Positions 22,765-35,444 of a stretch of DNA of 64,000 nt are shown here, one piece after another. The position numbers were made by a program, and so were the translations under genes. Where the stretch lies: NCBI GenBank assembly GCA_043228905.1, contig JBHGNT010000013.1, forward strand, positions 20,708,001 through 20,772,000, given 5' to 3'. Source of the DNA: Azolla caroliniana. Its lineage: Eukaryota > Polypodiophyta. The first letter of the stretch is position 1. Every line of letters begins with the position of its first letter. A model generated the notes under the pieces. The model searched no databases, was not told the origin of the DNA, and saw only the letters and a list, made by a program, of their open reading frames with translations.

Positions 22765-25643
22765 GACTATTGAGATGGTCATATTATTATAAGGTATTTT
22801 TTTGTATGTCTGAGAAATTTTGAGTTTCAAAATTTTCTTTCAATAAATGATTGTTTATATATATAATATGTTCATATTAGACCATTTTGTTCTTACATTT
22901 CCCATCAACTTGAAGTCACAATGCGACTTTGTCCCTTGTTCTTAATTAACATGTTTGGTCCCTTCTGTTGAAAGTACCAAAAACCCACCATCAAAGTGAA
23001 ACCATGGTCCATGTTTTCTTTTTGAGCAAAAAGACATCCTTTTTATGTATATGTTGGTTGATGTATGTTAATACCCATTGTCTACTAAACTTGTGACATG
23101 ATATCCATTGTTAAATTATATGTTAATGTGTGTACCTGAACTTGTGGCATGATAATTGTTGTTAAAGTATATGTTAATGTGACCACCTTCATTTATGTTA
23201 ATACTCAATTCTTCTCAACGTGTAGCATGATATCCATAGTTAATTAAATGTTAATATATGTACTTCATATAGAAACAATCTTCACATGATCTCTCTTGGT
23301 GCTTTTTTGTTTTCTTTTGCATACATGATATTACATTATGTGTTGTTTTCATTTTTGCGAGTAATATTACTTATGTTCCAAGGACCAAAACCAGTCTACT
23401 TCACAATGCAAAGAAATTTGTTGGGTCTCTCAATGTGATTGGCCTGTAAGATATGAGTTGTATATTATCCTATGTACATTGCCTTAACTAATGGAAGTAG
23501 TTTTTTTGGGGAAAAAAAAAAGAGGGGCTTGCATCACCCTAGTCCTAATAGATGATTAATGTCCCAATATTATTGGTCATTGTGAAGAGGATTACCTTAA
23601 ATTTATTTGGTTTCTCAATTTGTTGGGACTTAAGGGGTGCAACTTTTTGGAATACGTATTGAAGATGGTTGGTTGTTAGCAGTAGGTTGAGCTACAACTA
23701 AAGAGAGCTTTTCTTAATTAATCGTTTGGGTTCCCCTCAGGTGAGAATCCATTGTTCTTAGATTTTGGAAGGTTGAGTAAATGAGACATGAATCACTACT
23801 AAATTTTATAGAAAATATGTATGTTGAAAATATGGTTTGGTTTCCATTTTGTATTTAATTTTGTTGACTTAGGGCCAAACAAGATATAAGTTCTCACTTT
23901 TTGCTTTAATAATTAATTGAATGTATAGTATTGTCAAAATATTTGTCTACGTTGGAGCAAAACTCATGCTAATGAACTTTAGCACATAACCAAAGAATGA
24001 AAAGGACTCTTTGAATAATCTTTCAAAATGAACTCAATTGTGAGATGCATAATTGACCACTTTTCTCCACATCAAGTAAAGTGAAAAAGTGGAATAACAA
24101 TGAGATTCCATTTAAAAACTTTTGTGGAATGCAGTGAACAATTAAAAAAATGAGGACTCAACATCAATGATGGAAAAGTTTCTAAAGTACTTCAACTTGC
24201 AAATTTCAATTGAATGTAAAATTTGAAATTTTATTCCCTTATGATAGTTGCAAAATATTCACAATCTCAATATAGTACCAACATTTTAAGTCGTACGTTT
24301 CTACTATAAATATTTTGGAGTGCAATGCAAAGTTTCTACCATTCGTATAAAGCCATTACATTGGCATACAACCAAAGTTCTATATTAGGTTAGATTATTG
24401 AAAACATTTTAAAGGGTAGTGCACAATTCATCCTTAAAGGGTAGTGCACAATTCATCCAGTTGCATAAGCCTACCATGATTTTGATATTAACAGTGTGCA
24501 TAAAACTTCTAGTTGCCAAATTCGGTTGATTTGCAAGGGAAGGAAGTTATCACATCTATTTAGTGGTTCTTTATGATGGAAATTTTTTATTGCCAAAGAG
24601 TTTTATGGCTATGGGATATTGTCAACAATCTTCATCTTTTCCTCTTTTAGCATGGTTCTTCCCTCTCGTGAAAATGAGAAATGATGAAGAGCATCAAAAC
24701 AACTAATGAGTAGTGAAAAAGTCTAGTTAACCGAGCTTGAAGCATTGTCAATACGTAACAATCTCCAACTCAAATTTAAGTTTGTTGGAAGCTCATTTTG
24801 AACACAATGTTGCAAAACAAATAAATAATCATGGATTGGACCATAAATCCATGCATTGTGAAACATTACACTCATAGATTTGACTGCAAATCCATGTTCA
24901 TTATGAAACACAGAATATACATCACTCACAAATCAAGCCTCACAAATCAAGCCAAAATCGAGTGATAAGGTTTCTTTGAATCAACCTTATTTTATTTATT
25001 TAATCATCTAGATTCTACATAAGGTTTCTTTGAATTATTTCTTTAATCATCTAAATTCTACATGATGTGCATTGTGAACTTCTAAAATCATTTACCTACA
25101 AAAATTACAACTAAAATCAAAATTTTACAAAACCTATGAGAGATCCAGAAATGGAAACATAAATCTCCTTTGACATGCAAAGCACTTTCTGGATCCATGT
25201 TACGATCAGAGTTTCGCCCATCACGATTTAGTAGAACTAGGAGAAGCTGTAAAGGGGGGACAATGGGTATCAAGAAAGACAAAGAATGTGTCGGTTCTAA
25301 AGACATATCAATAAAGATGGTTCAAGATAATTCACATACTTTACAGAATGCTAAATCCCATGGAGGATATTCTATAATGCTGCTAAATTGCATGGAGGAT
25401 ATTCTATAATGCTTGTCACATGGATTTACACAACTTCTGCATACAAATAGATAGATGTTTCTCTATTATTAAACACAAAGTTTACAACCTTATTTTTGGT
25501 TAGGGATTTTATTATCTTAAGAAAGTCCATAACCTTATTGTTACATCATGCTTGGTACCTTAAAAAGCTTCTATCCATGTAAACCCCAAACTTTTAAAAC
25601 ATGCAATCGCCCCATGTTTTTCTACTCAAATTCACGAACATCT
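22765..25643. other. Intergenic DNA between USP-C and USP-D
   Basis: Almost 2.9 kb of AT-rich sequence. A small duplication of GGGTAGTGCACAATTCATCC occurs at about 24414-24459 and another of GGAGGATATTCTATAATGCT at about 25362-25411. The open frame at 25088-25409 on either strand has no motif I recognise. The facing ends of two USP genes sit at its borders. Confidence 0.5.
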
Positions 25644-26945
25644 CTACGGATTCCTCACAATTACAATAGGACACTCGGCATGATGAGCGCAATAGTCACT
25701 AACACTTCCAAGGAATGACCTGCACAAACATCGTCGTGGAGGTTATTATTACTTCTAATATCATTATACATGTGCATACTAAACCTTGCTCATTAGCACA
25801 AGTCCTTACTTTACATATCATTATGCACATAACCAAATCCACACAACAATTGCACACATTTTGATTAATATATACTTCCCCACATCACAAGTCTTGACAT
25901 TTATTCCAAATTGCACTTACTCATGTAACTTGAGCTAGATAGGGCACATTATCTTAACACGCCGTGTGTGCGCAACAAGGCAACAAGTGTGGTTTGATCA
26001 ATTACAGATGATTTAACCTAAGTTCTAACATAAAGGATCATCACCTTTTAATGGCACCATAACCATGACTACCCATGACTAACATGTTTGGTTGTAGCTT
26101 GACAACCACATCACATATAGCCTCCCTTGGATCTCCATAAACAAGCATTGTCTCACTCTCCACCTGAATGACCATATCAATTTAGCTAATATTCTTCCGT
26201 TTCAGATTCCTTATGCATTTCAATTATAACCCATAGATTTCCACTAGTCACCCACTATAGATCAATATGTATTAGTTACATACATGGTTTCCCCAATAGA
26301 AGATACTCATCAATAAACTACATTTGAAGACACTTAACGTTTTTTTCCTTGCATAAATCCTTTGCACGCTCGAAGATCTTCTTGCATATCTCATCGTGAT
26401 GTTGTTTAATAGATTCTTGGACCTCTGGTGTCATGTAATAGCCTGACAATCAAAGAGATAGATTAAGACAAAAGGTATTGTTACATATCTTGATGAATAA
26501 TGTCAGACAATTGATATGGTTAACCACAAATAAGTTGCTTGAAAATGAGATGCACAAGGTTATGTGGCATTTGAATTTCAATTGGGAATTCCCGTATCGA
26601 TAGTTATATTACAAAAACTTGTTACGATTGATGAGCACATAATATAGCAGAGAATTTCATCGCATCAAGGAAAGTATTTGTTAAAGCGAAAACATCAATT
26701 CATTTGACTAGGGCAAAAGAAACAATGTAAGAGATGGGACTAAAATGAATAAGATGGATTGGAAATGACCTACCGTGGACGAGTTGTTGGTGAGGTTGGA
26801 CGTAGAGGAGCACGAGGAAATCCGACGATTGCCGAGACTGAGAATCGTGAAGGATTAGGTTGTCGAGGGCCCACGTGAGGGCGTTGACACTCGTCTCGCC
26901 TTCATCCAAAGCAACCAACACCTTTCGGCTCCATGGCGAATCCAT
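25644..26945 (-). CDS. Universal stress protein, copy D (inverted)
   Basis: Minus-strand exons 26945-26774, 26442-26339, 26163-26045 and 25719-25644 join in phases 1, 0 and 2 to 156 residues. It starts MDSPWSRKVLVALDEGET; the motif after VALDE is GETSVNALTW rather than SEES. Exon 2 reads GYYMTPEVQES and ends at a donor GTTAAG. The ATP-binding signature GSHGYGAIKRSFLGS and the ending SDYCAHHAECPIVIV are intact. Same intron positions and phases as copies A-C, so it arose from the same duplication series and was then inverted. Probably functional as a stress-linked nucleotide-binding protein. Confidence 0.92.
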
Positions 26946-27073
26946 CCTATCCTTCGATTTACCTTCTCAATTAACCCTAAATTTACTCGTGATCTGAATC
27001 TATCTCTAGATTAATTGAAGAGAAAGAGAGAACGAGAAAGAAAGAGCATTATGTCTTAACAAAACCCTACAAC

Positions 27074-27080
27074 TTATTTA
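27074..27080 (-). promoter_or_regulatory. Possible TATA box of USP-D
   Basis: On the minus strand, TAAATAA in the context GCATAAATAAGTT lies about 130 bases upstream of the ATG, followed by a CT-rich leader. Confidence 0.35.
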
Positions 27081-27521
27081 TGCTCTGATTGTTGAGGACC
27101 AAACTAACGAAAAAGGGATAAATCCAGGACAAAAATAACATAGAGGATGTCTAGTAAGCCCTAAATTTCATACACAGAGAGAGAGAGAGAGAGAATTATG
27201 TATAACAAAATCCTAACACAAAATACAGAGGATTGTGTCTAATAAACCCTAATTTCACAGTGCACAAACATGCACACATATAGAGAATATGATCAAAGAA
27301 ATCGTAGAATACATATTGAGGAAGTAGATCTCAGAAAAAGCAGACAAAATCACTTATGCGATAAATCTTTTCAACTACTAATGGAGGATAATAAATGAAC
27401 AGAAATGGGTTCCTAAAATAGAAATCCCCCTGTTTCCTAAAATTAGAGAGCATGGATGATTTCTGTTCATTCGTTGATCAAAATACAATTAACCCTTCGG
27501 ATAGGCAAATGTATATATATC

Positions 27522-27553
<32 letters not shown>

Positions 27554-29059
27554 ACATTAGCAGGGAGACTGGATATTTTACTCGTGACTGCCTTTTTCAT
27601 GTGATTGTAAACTACAGTTGATTCATGCGGTAATTAAAAGTAGTGACAACATCAACAATACAATTAAAATGGGGGTTACAATCCATTTGCCTAAACCCTA
27701 GATTCTTAAAACAACTTACCATGAAAAATTGGATGGGCATCTTCATTATTAGAAGGTAATTAGCCCAACATATAATATGCCCACTACCCAAGTTATTTTC
27801 ACTAAGAATGGGAAATGGGCCAAATTCACCCGTTGATACCTTTGCCGATCTCGAGATTGTTAAAAGAGTCTTCACGTAGCACCTCGAGATATATACAACT
27901 TCAATGCTTCTCATTTTGTATTGATCCAAAACTTGCCAATGATGATTCCAAAACACATTCTCCGAAATGATGACCAAAGTTTCTTTTGTCCCATCCAACT
28001 TCAATGAGTGGTCGAGGTTGATCATCATGCTTTAACAATGAATGTTCCAAAACTCATAGAAACATGTTTGCACTCCTACACGTGGACGCCTTTAGAAGGC
28101 ATTGAGAATCATCCTTAGTTTATTTGATTGGAACTAATAAATGTGTGTTGCCACTATCTTTTAATTATACCTGATTAACTTGTTTAGTCTAGCCATTCCC
28201 TTATGTGTGATTTGTCACTTGTTTGAGCACCCCAATTGGAAATGAACGACAAACATTTGATTGTAGTTAATGATACAATTATTATGGGAAACCCATAGCA
28301 ATGATATATAGTAATACACTATAATATGTACAAAATTTGGTTCTTAATACACTATCAAGCCTATAGTCTTTTTATGACTTGCCACATTGTCTTACATACA
28401 AATAATTTTGGTCACATCGCAATGTGCCACGTCCTGAAAAGCACTTGTAGTGTGAATAAATAAAAGAGTATAAATTTTAGGTGTGCAAATAAATGGCATC
28501 CACATACCTAATTCCCTTTCAGCAAGGAAACATATGACTATGAAGGATTTTTTAACCATCTACCTTTCCAGCCCTTCAATTGCCTTGGATTACTTTTACC
28601 TTCGAACAGAAGTTAAAATGTGTCATCTTATATATATGGAGGCCATTGTTTGATAAACCTTGATAATTTAAAATAATTCACTTCGATTAAAAAAACAATC
28701 TCATTGGTCTTTGTTTAATATATGGCCTTCAAACAGAATAGATATCCCATCATGTATTAATATAGATCCTATCACATTTAAAACACTTGCATGTAAAGAA
28801 CAAGAAAGTGGCTTATTTCATAACGTGGGTAATATAAAATAATTCACCCTTATTCATAAGGCAATTTCATCTATCTTTATTTATTTTGTTTTTAGACATA
28901 ATAGGTATCCCATCTTGGATTAATGTAGACCCTATCATTTAATGAACTCACATGTAAAGAACTAGAAAGAAGTTTTATCGAGGATTATTAAGTGATGCAC
29001 TAGAGGTAATTTGAAAATATCTTTGTCTAGTGTGTGTGTATGTAATAGAGAGAGAGAGG
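27081..29059. other. Intergenic DNA between USP-D and the retroelement region
   Basis: AT-rich with (GA)n at about 27177-27194 and (TA)n(CA)n at about 27512-27555. A 138-codon open frame on the minus strand (28028-27612) has no recognisable motif and no visible splice partner. A diverged pair of similar blocks lies around 28640-28770 and 28830-28960 (both contain CATC..GATTAATRTAGA.CCTATCA). Confidence 0.5.
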
Positions 29060-29230
29060 GAGAGCCCAAAGAGGGGGTCATGGGTTCAACCCCGACATTC
29101 CACAATGGCATCTAGTAAATTAAGAGATATATATGGAGTAATAGAGAGATGAGAAATTGGGTTTCGATACCCAAGACATAATGCTAATAGTGTAACAACT
29201 TACCACTATGGTAAGCTAATTACAATAAAG
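29060..29230 (+). mobile_element. tRNA-derived SINE-like element, family 1, copy a
   Basis: Carries the pol III box B-like GGGTTCAACCCC in CATGGGTTCAACCCC. From there on it aligns for about 160 bases with the element at 33166-33370: shared blocks include AATTAAGAGATATATA, TTGGGTT, CCCA, AACAACTTAC and TAATTA. The box A end is replaced by (GA)n. A (GATA)n tail follows at 29237-29256. Confidence 0.6.
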
Positions 29231-29365
29231 AAAGATATAGATAGATAGATAGATTATATTATCGTCTTTGGAGGTCAGATATGATCTATAAGAGCAAAAA
29301 AATTACATTTCACGTTATACGTGTGAAAGTGAGTAGCGACTCTCAAGTCTCGATGTTCAAGAACT

Positions 29366-30167
29366 TTAGTAATGATTCATGAATGTTGCAACCGAGAGTG
29401 CACATTGTGGTTGTGAGAGAAATTCGTGCAAGGATTGGGCTTGGTCGAAGACGTGTAGAAAGCATGGTCGAATATGATCAAAGGCACAACATTGTATCAA
29501 AGTGTGATAGTCAAACTCAAACTTGTTTAGGGCAAAGTGTGCATAGTCGACCACTCTCATCACTTGTGCCCCACTACCCCATCTCACATCGCAATGTATG
29601 TGAGCTAAATTGCATGGAAGCAATGGTTCGAATAGAAGCCAACAAAATGGGCTCTAACATGTATCAATGTGTACGATTTCCCCGTTCCGCGAAGATTGTA
29701 GTTAGGTGCAACATGTGTAGTATAATTTATGAAGCGTGAGCCTCCACATTTTTCCCCTGTCATGATACATTGGTGTTGCAAAAAGGCCTCATTTATAGAG
29801 GAATCTAGTGATGCATCATGAAGCAAAGGTGTTGCATCCCATTTATTGAACAACTTTTTCATATCTTGTATCCAACCGGAACACAAAATTTTGTTTTTAT
29901 GCGTCTTTTGGATCTTTTTGCTTCCTTCACATGCAATTTTAGGAAGTTGATGTGAGGGACTTTTTTGAACCTTACGCATATATTCAACAACCCTTTCCAT
30001 GGCCAAGATCTCAATGGGAAGTGATCTCGTCTAAAGGAGGAGGATGTATGGCATTTGTTTCTTAACTTGTAGAAACTTTGTAAAAACAAGTTTTTGGACA
30101 TTTTCAAACTCTTTCCAAGTAGATTTAGGGATACTACCAACCCATTGAGAAGAACTGGTGTCACCAA
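29366..30167 (-). pseudogene. LINE-A C-terminal region (broken)
   Basis: Three overlapping frames at 30167-29859, 30006-29605 and 29623-29366. The last contains FDYHTLIQCC, FDHIRPCF and SLHEFLSQPQ, consistent with the Cys/His-containing C-terminal domain of a LINE polyprotein. Frame changes show decay. Confidence 0.5.
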
Positions 30168-30375
30168 AGTGTCGAAAAGATATTTCTTGAGGACCCAACA
30201 CTTAATATCTCCATGATTGCATGTGTTCTCAAATACATATTAATATGCTCGCTTTCCCCCCTCTAAGCGGTGTGTGACACATTCATTCCATCTATGATTT
30301 GAAAGAACTTTACAACCAAGATATTTGAAGCTTTCCACACAATCAAGTGACTCATTATTGTACATAATGCATGAC

Positions 30376-30990
30376 TTATCTTCTTTTTTTTCTCTTCACA
30401 AGCATAAACTTTGTTTTAGAGCTATTAACACTTAATTTCGTATGCATGCAACATTTTTCCAATGCTTGCATAAGTTTTTGCACATCTCCTAAAGTATTTG
30501 CAAAAAGCACTACATCATCCACATATAGCAAAAGCATAATGACACCGTTCCCAATTGTAACTTCTTCAACACCTTCTTCCTTTACAAACTTGGCAACCAT
30601 TTCGTCCAATTCATCAATGCATTGAGCAAATAGAGTTGGTGAGAGTGGGGCATCTTTGCTTCACACCAATAGTGCAATCGAAAAAATCTGAAAGTTTATT
30701 GCTCATACTCACACAAGATATAACCTTCTCATATATTCGAGAGATTGCAAGCATATATTCACTTGGCACCTTGAGTTCTTCCATTTGCCTCCAAAGATGG
30801 TCACAAGTTACCATGTCAAAAGCTTTCCTAAAGTTTATGAAGGAGCAATATAAACCTTTACCTCCCGGGGGACTTTCCTTCATTAATGCTCGAAGGGTGA
30901 TAAGGTGATCAATGTGCTATGGTGTTTTTGAAAGCCAGCTTGTCCATAAGTTCTCTTACCATTTTTTCAAGCCCATGCACTTATCTTTGA
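30376..30990 (-). pseudogene. LINE-A reverse transcriptase (broken)
   Basis: Minus-strand frames give GQAGFQKHHST (near 30940), then FINFRKAFDMV (block A), IGVKQRCP (expected GVKQGCP) and LLLYVDDVVLFANTLGD with the YVDD catalytic pair, followed by KLSVNSSKTKFML. The G-to-R change in the QGCP motif and the frame break near 30612 indicate inactivity. Confidence 0.8.
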
Positions 30991-31109
30991 TTCCATTATA
31001 CATCCAAATAGTTTTGTCATTAACGAGCCAACCATGATGGTTTGATAGTTGTTTACTTTATTTACATCTCCACCTTTATGTAAAGGTTTGATCAAATTTG
31101 TAGTCTAAT

Positions 31110-31230
31110 CATAATAATGGCATACCATGTTGTTGTCATGATATGGCATGGTAAAAAAGATGTGAACCCATAACCTTGTGCTACATGGGTTAAACCCTTA
31201 CCATTAAACTATGCATTGTAATATAAAAAC
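31110..31230 (-). mobile_element. tRNA-derived SINE-like element, family 2, copy b, inside LINE-A
   Basis: On the minus strand TAGTTTAATGGTAAGG (box A-like) and GGTTATGGGTTCACATCT (box B-like) are 30-odd bases apart, followed by GCCATATCATGACA. The same AAGGTTATGGGTTC and GCCATATCATGACA blocks occur at 58031-58110 on the plus strand. Confidence 0.5.
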
Positions 31231-31374
31231 TTAAGTACGTAGGCGCTCACTTAAGGTTCATCCTCAAGTGGGGTTGTTTATGATCTTGAATGGCCTTCTC
31301 ACAATCAAACCTATGCATAAATTTGAGGTCAATACATAAAGCTCTATGATCGGATTCCGGTGTCCATCACCAAG

Positions 31375-32479
31375 TCAGAACTTATGTATACGATCCAAAA
31401 TACCTTCAGAAAGTAGCACATAGTCAATTACACTAATGCCATGGTGTTTTCTACATGTAAAACCATTAGTGTTGGGCCATAAGGGGACACCATTTGCAAT
31501 AAGCAATTCGATACTATTGCACATTTGTAGGAGTAACTTCCCAAATTGATCCAGATCTTTTTTCATTGCTAGAAGATAGGCTATACATTTGTATACCCTC
31601 TTATATCCTTGAGATATGTGGCGTAAAAGATTGTTGTGCATCAAGCTGGAAACTTCTTGTACGGGCATTCATGTCACCAAAGACAATAACTTCCCATTTG
31701 GATTTGAAATAAGCAACATCTTCTTCTAGATTGGCTAAATGTTGATGTTTATCCAAACAAGCATAAAACTTAGAATCTTGAAGAGGAATGTAATATCCAA
31801 CTACAAAAGTGGGCAAATCATTAGGTGTGTCTATTTTGAGCCATATGTAACATTTATATTCATCACTTTTTATGATTAACACATATTTCTCTATTTCCGT
31901 CTTAATCAAACATGCTACCCCTCCTTGTCCTCTTCTTTGTCTTGGATTTTTCTCCTGTATCAAAGAGTGTACATTATAGTTTCCTAAATGTTGATTCCTT
32001 TGAGTATCATGCTCCCATGTTTCAACAAGAAGTGTGATATCCGAGTCATCAGTGAACTCCTCTATGCCAAATCCCGCATTCCATGGGTATCCATTGCAAT
32101 TCCAAAAACATAATCGTAAAAGATGTGGGTTAGTCTCATAGATCACGTGTCCCGATTTGCCTACATTTCCATCTTTGGGCACATCCATAACCTTATTTTT
32201 CAATCTTTCTTTATATGCATTATAACGGGCATTTTGTTGTGAGATAGTATGATCTTCACTCACAAAGCATTGCGTACCTTTGAGGTATACCCAACTATTT
32301 TCAAGTATGATCTGCTGCTTTGTATTATCCGTCATTGTGCATACAATAGGCCTTTCTCCGGAGCGAGCAACACCATGTTTCCCAACTCTGAGTGCCCCAT
32401 ATACATTCACATCCGACATACCATAATGCATGCTCAAGAATTCACCACTGGCCTTTCTGAGGGATGTGGGTGTTTCCAC
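31375..32479 (-). pseudogene. LINE-A APE-type endonuclease (broken)
   Basis: Frame 32479-31601 contains FWNCNGYPWN, the catalytic LLVETW glutamate motif and VFGDMNAR. The following frame (31668-31375) has HGISVIDYVLLSE, the C-terminal IDYVL motif of exonuclease-endonuclease-phosphatase domains. A frameshift near 31640 separates them. Confidence 0.8.
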
Positions 32480-33165
32480 ACTCTCCTCTTTAATCCCTCA
32501 TATGACAATGTTCTTTGATTCTCGTTCACGTTCTTTCAATTCTCAAGCATGCTTTCTTCTCTCGATTCATCACATGCATAATAGATGAGTTTGATACCAC
32601 ATCTCCACCACATACATCGGCCCATGACTTCATTGGGCATACATTTTTCATCTCACTTATTTCTCGCCACATCATATCCATTTCTTCTTCTTTTAGTGCT
32701 TCCTTTAACTCAATCTTATTGAGGCGCTCATTTGTTTCGAAAGAAGCTCTTTTACATACTTGAATCTCTTCTTCAAGTTTGGTAACCATTTTTTAAGGCC
32801 TTCATTCTTAATGACAACTGTTTGAAGCCTAGTGTTCTCTTTCATTAGTATACTAATCTCTTCACCTTGCTTGTTTATGGTTTCTTGAAGAAAAATCAAG
32901 CGACTCATAATCATTTTGTCCATTGTGACTGAGTATTGCATTGACCTCAAGAATCGTTGGTGATCTTGGCTCATTATCGATCATACTCCCGCTTTTTCTA
33001 GCCGTCTGGAACTTGTTAGCTTTAATTGATTATAGAACTAATATTCTTAAATCATATCATAGATCTTGTTGTGATCTTCGATTCAAGCCATAGCTTGTCA
33101 AAATCGGACCTTGTATGACAAAGTAATGGCTAAAATAAACTTGAAGATATATATATATATATATA

Positions 33166-33370
33166 CCAAGTGGTGGATGTAGCTCCCTTGGTAAGGTTGC
33201 CCAATGGAGACCAGGTGGTCATGGGTTCAACCCCTACATTTAACAGTGGCATTTAGTGAATTAAGAGATATATAAGAAGTATATAATAGAGAGGTGAGGA
33301 AGTTGGGTTCCGAACCCAGAACTCAATGCTTGTAGTGCTAACAACTTACGACTAGTGTAAGGTAATTATG
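33166..33370 (+). mobile_element. tRNA-derived SINE-like element, family 1, copy b
   Basis: Begins ACCAAGTGGTGGATGTAGCTCCCTTGG with a box A-like TGTAGCTCCCTTGG, then box B-like GGGTTCAACCCC about 45 bases on. The body matches 29060-29230. It is followed by (GA)n(GT)n at 33371-33404. The acceptor-stem pairing of a real tRNA is absent, so it is a SINE head and not a tRNA gene. Confidence 0.65.
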
Positions 33371-33730
33371 AGAGAGAGAGAGAGAGAGTGTGTGTGTGTG
33401 TGTGTGACCACACTCAATTGTGGCACTATTGTTGTGTCTTTCACATGCATTTATTAATATAGTTTCGTGAAAAAATTTCACAGAGAGAGAGAGAGCATCT
33501 TAACAAACAACAATTGGGTAATTATGAGCAAGCTTAAATTTACAAGATGTAGAATGAAATAGATGACAATAATTCTTATCAATCTTATGCAAGATCTAAT
33601 GCAAAAAATGAATTGAGGAACACAAGAGGATCCTCAATTCATAATGAAAAAGTGTGATGGATAGTTTACACAACAACCATCCTATAACTTTCCATGTTAG
33701 GCATGTGTTTGATATGTTTCTTGCCTTGAT
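33371..33730. other. Spacer with (GA)n(GT)n microsatellite
   Basis: (GA)n(GT)n at 33371-33404 and a short (GA)n near 33482. Nothing else is recognised. Confidence 0.5.
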
Positions 33731-35440
33731 GTGAGGATGCGTACCCTAAGAGACAACCAAAAGTCACAAGCCAGATTTACAGGGGATGAGGTGGAAGAAT
33801 TGATAATACATTTGCTAAATGATAAAATTCTAGGTTGGGATGAACTTACAAATGATTTCTTTAACGTGTACATATATCCAAGAGATATAGGGATCAATCA
33901 TGATGATGTTTCAGAAAGTTTGGAACTCAAGAGTAGTGCCTTGATCTGGAAGATTCTACTAATAAACTCTATGTTCCCTCTCCAACATCATTTGCTCGCT
34001 AGTGGCTGATGTTTGTAATGGGTAGAGTATATTAGATATTTATCAAGGTTGATGCTAGTAGGTTATAAGAGTTCATGCTTATGATGTTCAAAAACTCCAA
34101 CATGGTTTGTTTTTTTCTTGAAGAGAGATCGTAAACAATATTCTTCATGCATACAAGACTAGTCAGGGGCATGCCTATGAGACTAACCAAGAATTGGTTA
34201 TGCTATACTTAGATCTTGGGAAAGTGTAAGATAGTGTGAATTAGTAAATCCCAACATGTGCTTATTTTTGAAAGGGAGATGCTACAAAATATTCTTACTA
34301 TATGCCCAACTAGGGACTATGCCAAGGAGACAAACTAAGAATTGATTATGGTAGAGACATGATGTCTCACATGGGCTTTGGTGAATGTTGAGGTTAATAT
34401 GTATATCGCATATCATTCTTAATGGTGGAGTTACCCAACCCATTTCACTTTAGAAGGCCATCACACATTCAATATTAGTAACGGTTTCGATATTGGTAAC
34501 ATTACACAATAGGCTAGAGATGGAGAGTTAGTGAACCTTTCCTTATCATCATGCAATTCTATCATTGCACAAACATTAGTAGATGGCCATATTTTGTTTT
34601 TGGGAGCCTCAATAGATAACATTACAAAGGCAATTCAAGTGTGGGAATCATATGTGATACCCATTCCCATTGTTATGTACACAATTTACAAATATACACA
34701 ATTTGTTTCTCATTTCAAGTATGGAAAGACATTTGGAGTTCTTGGTTCGCTAGGGAAAATAGCTCAACGCAATATGATTTGTCGTTGTCTAGCTTATCCT
34801 ATTGGCAACAATGTGTAATAATGGGAAATTATTAGAGTGGATATCCCAATGCATTTTTGTATTAGAAAACACAAGCTTGGTAGTTTGATGTCAGACTACA
34901 TGTAGTTCAGTTAATTCTGGCACCTATAATATCATAATTTTTACCATAGCCAAAAGTGGCTATTGAAAATGTAGCCATCGTGGAAGATGAAGGAAAAAAT
35001 GGGCGTTGTTGGGTGGCTCAAAAAAATTGGCCCATTGGCTAGGTTTGGTTATTATAAGGAATGTCATAATAGAATCCCAACGAAGAATCGTGGCATTTCA
35101 AACAACTAAGAAAAGGGTTTAAATCACTCCCAATGATCGAGATATATGGCCTTGGTTACAAGCACGACATATTTGGTAACTCGCAATTCCAAATTTGATT
35201 GGGGATAAGATTGAAATAGATGGTTATTTGGAGTCTCATAAATGCTTACCTAATGTTACATCAAACTATGTGTTCCACCATCTTATTCAAGCACATGACA
35301 TGAACGGTAAATTAGATTACAAAGAATGGGCCATCAAGAGGTCCAATAGTTGATGGCACGGGGTGATGCTATTTGGATGGAAGTCTTGTAGGGGAGTACC
35401 TCTAAGAGTTTATTTGTGATGAAGGAATGTTGCTTCGGAC
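33731..35440 (+). pseudogene. LINE-B: strongly decayed L1-type reverse transcriptase region
   Basis: 33731-34009 reads FTGDEVEELI, DKILGWDELTNDFF, like the plant L1 segment before the RT (expected SPGWDG.TNDFF). 34195-34245 resembles an LDLEKAYDRVNW block with stops. 34531-34700 contains LVDGHILFLGAS and NITKAIQVWE, like the region around the FADD motif. All are full of stops and indels. The two blocks around 34125-34215 and 34270-34360 look like internal duplicates. Assignment to L1 is by motif order only. Confidence 0.5.
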
Positions 35441-35444
35441 ATAT

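Larger units (their letters stand above)
29366..32990 (-). mobile_element. LINE-A: near full-length, decayed non-L1-type LINE
   Basis: Read on the minus strand the order is: coiled-coil-like N terminus (32974-32526, Glu/Lys/Met-rich), APE-type endonuclease (32479-31375), reverse transcriptase (about 30990-30376) and a C-terminal region (30167-29366). Several frameshifts and stops separate the pieces, so it is dead. The RT has YVDD and IGVKQRCP motifs rather than the FADD-type found in the L1 elements at 54-55 kb. No poly-A tail is seen at 29366. The single-ORF layout and motifs suggest a clade other than plant L1, to be placed by a tree. A small SINE (31110-31230) interrupts it. Confidence 0.75.

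Noticed and set aside
27612-28028. 138-codon minus-strand open frame as a gene
   Set aside because: No recognisable domain, no splice partners and no promoter-like signals; length is possible by chance in this much sequence.
33181-33240. Functional tRNA gene
   Set aside because: Box A and B motifs are present, but acceptor, D and anticodon stems do not pair; a SINE head explains it better.
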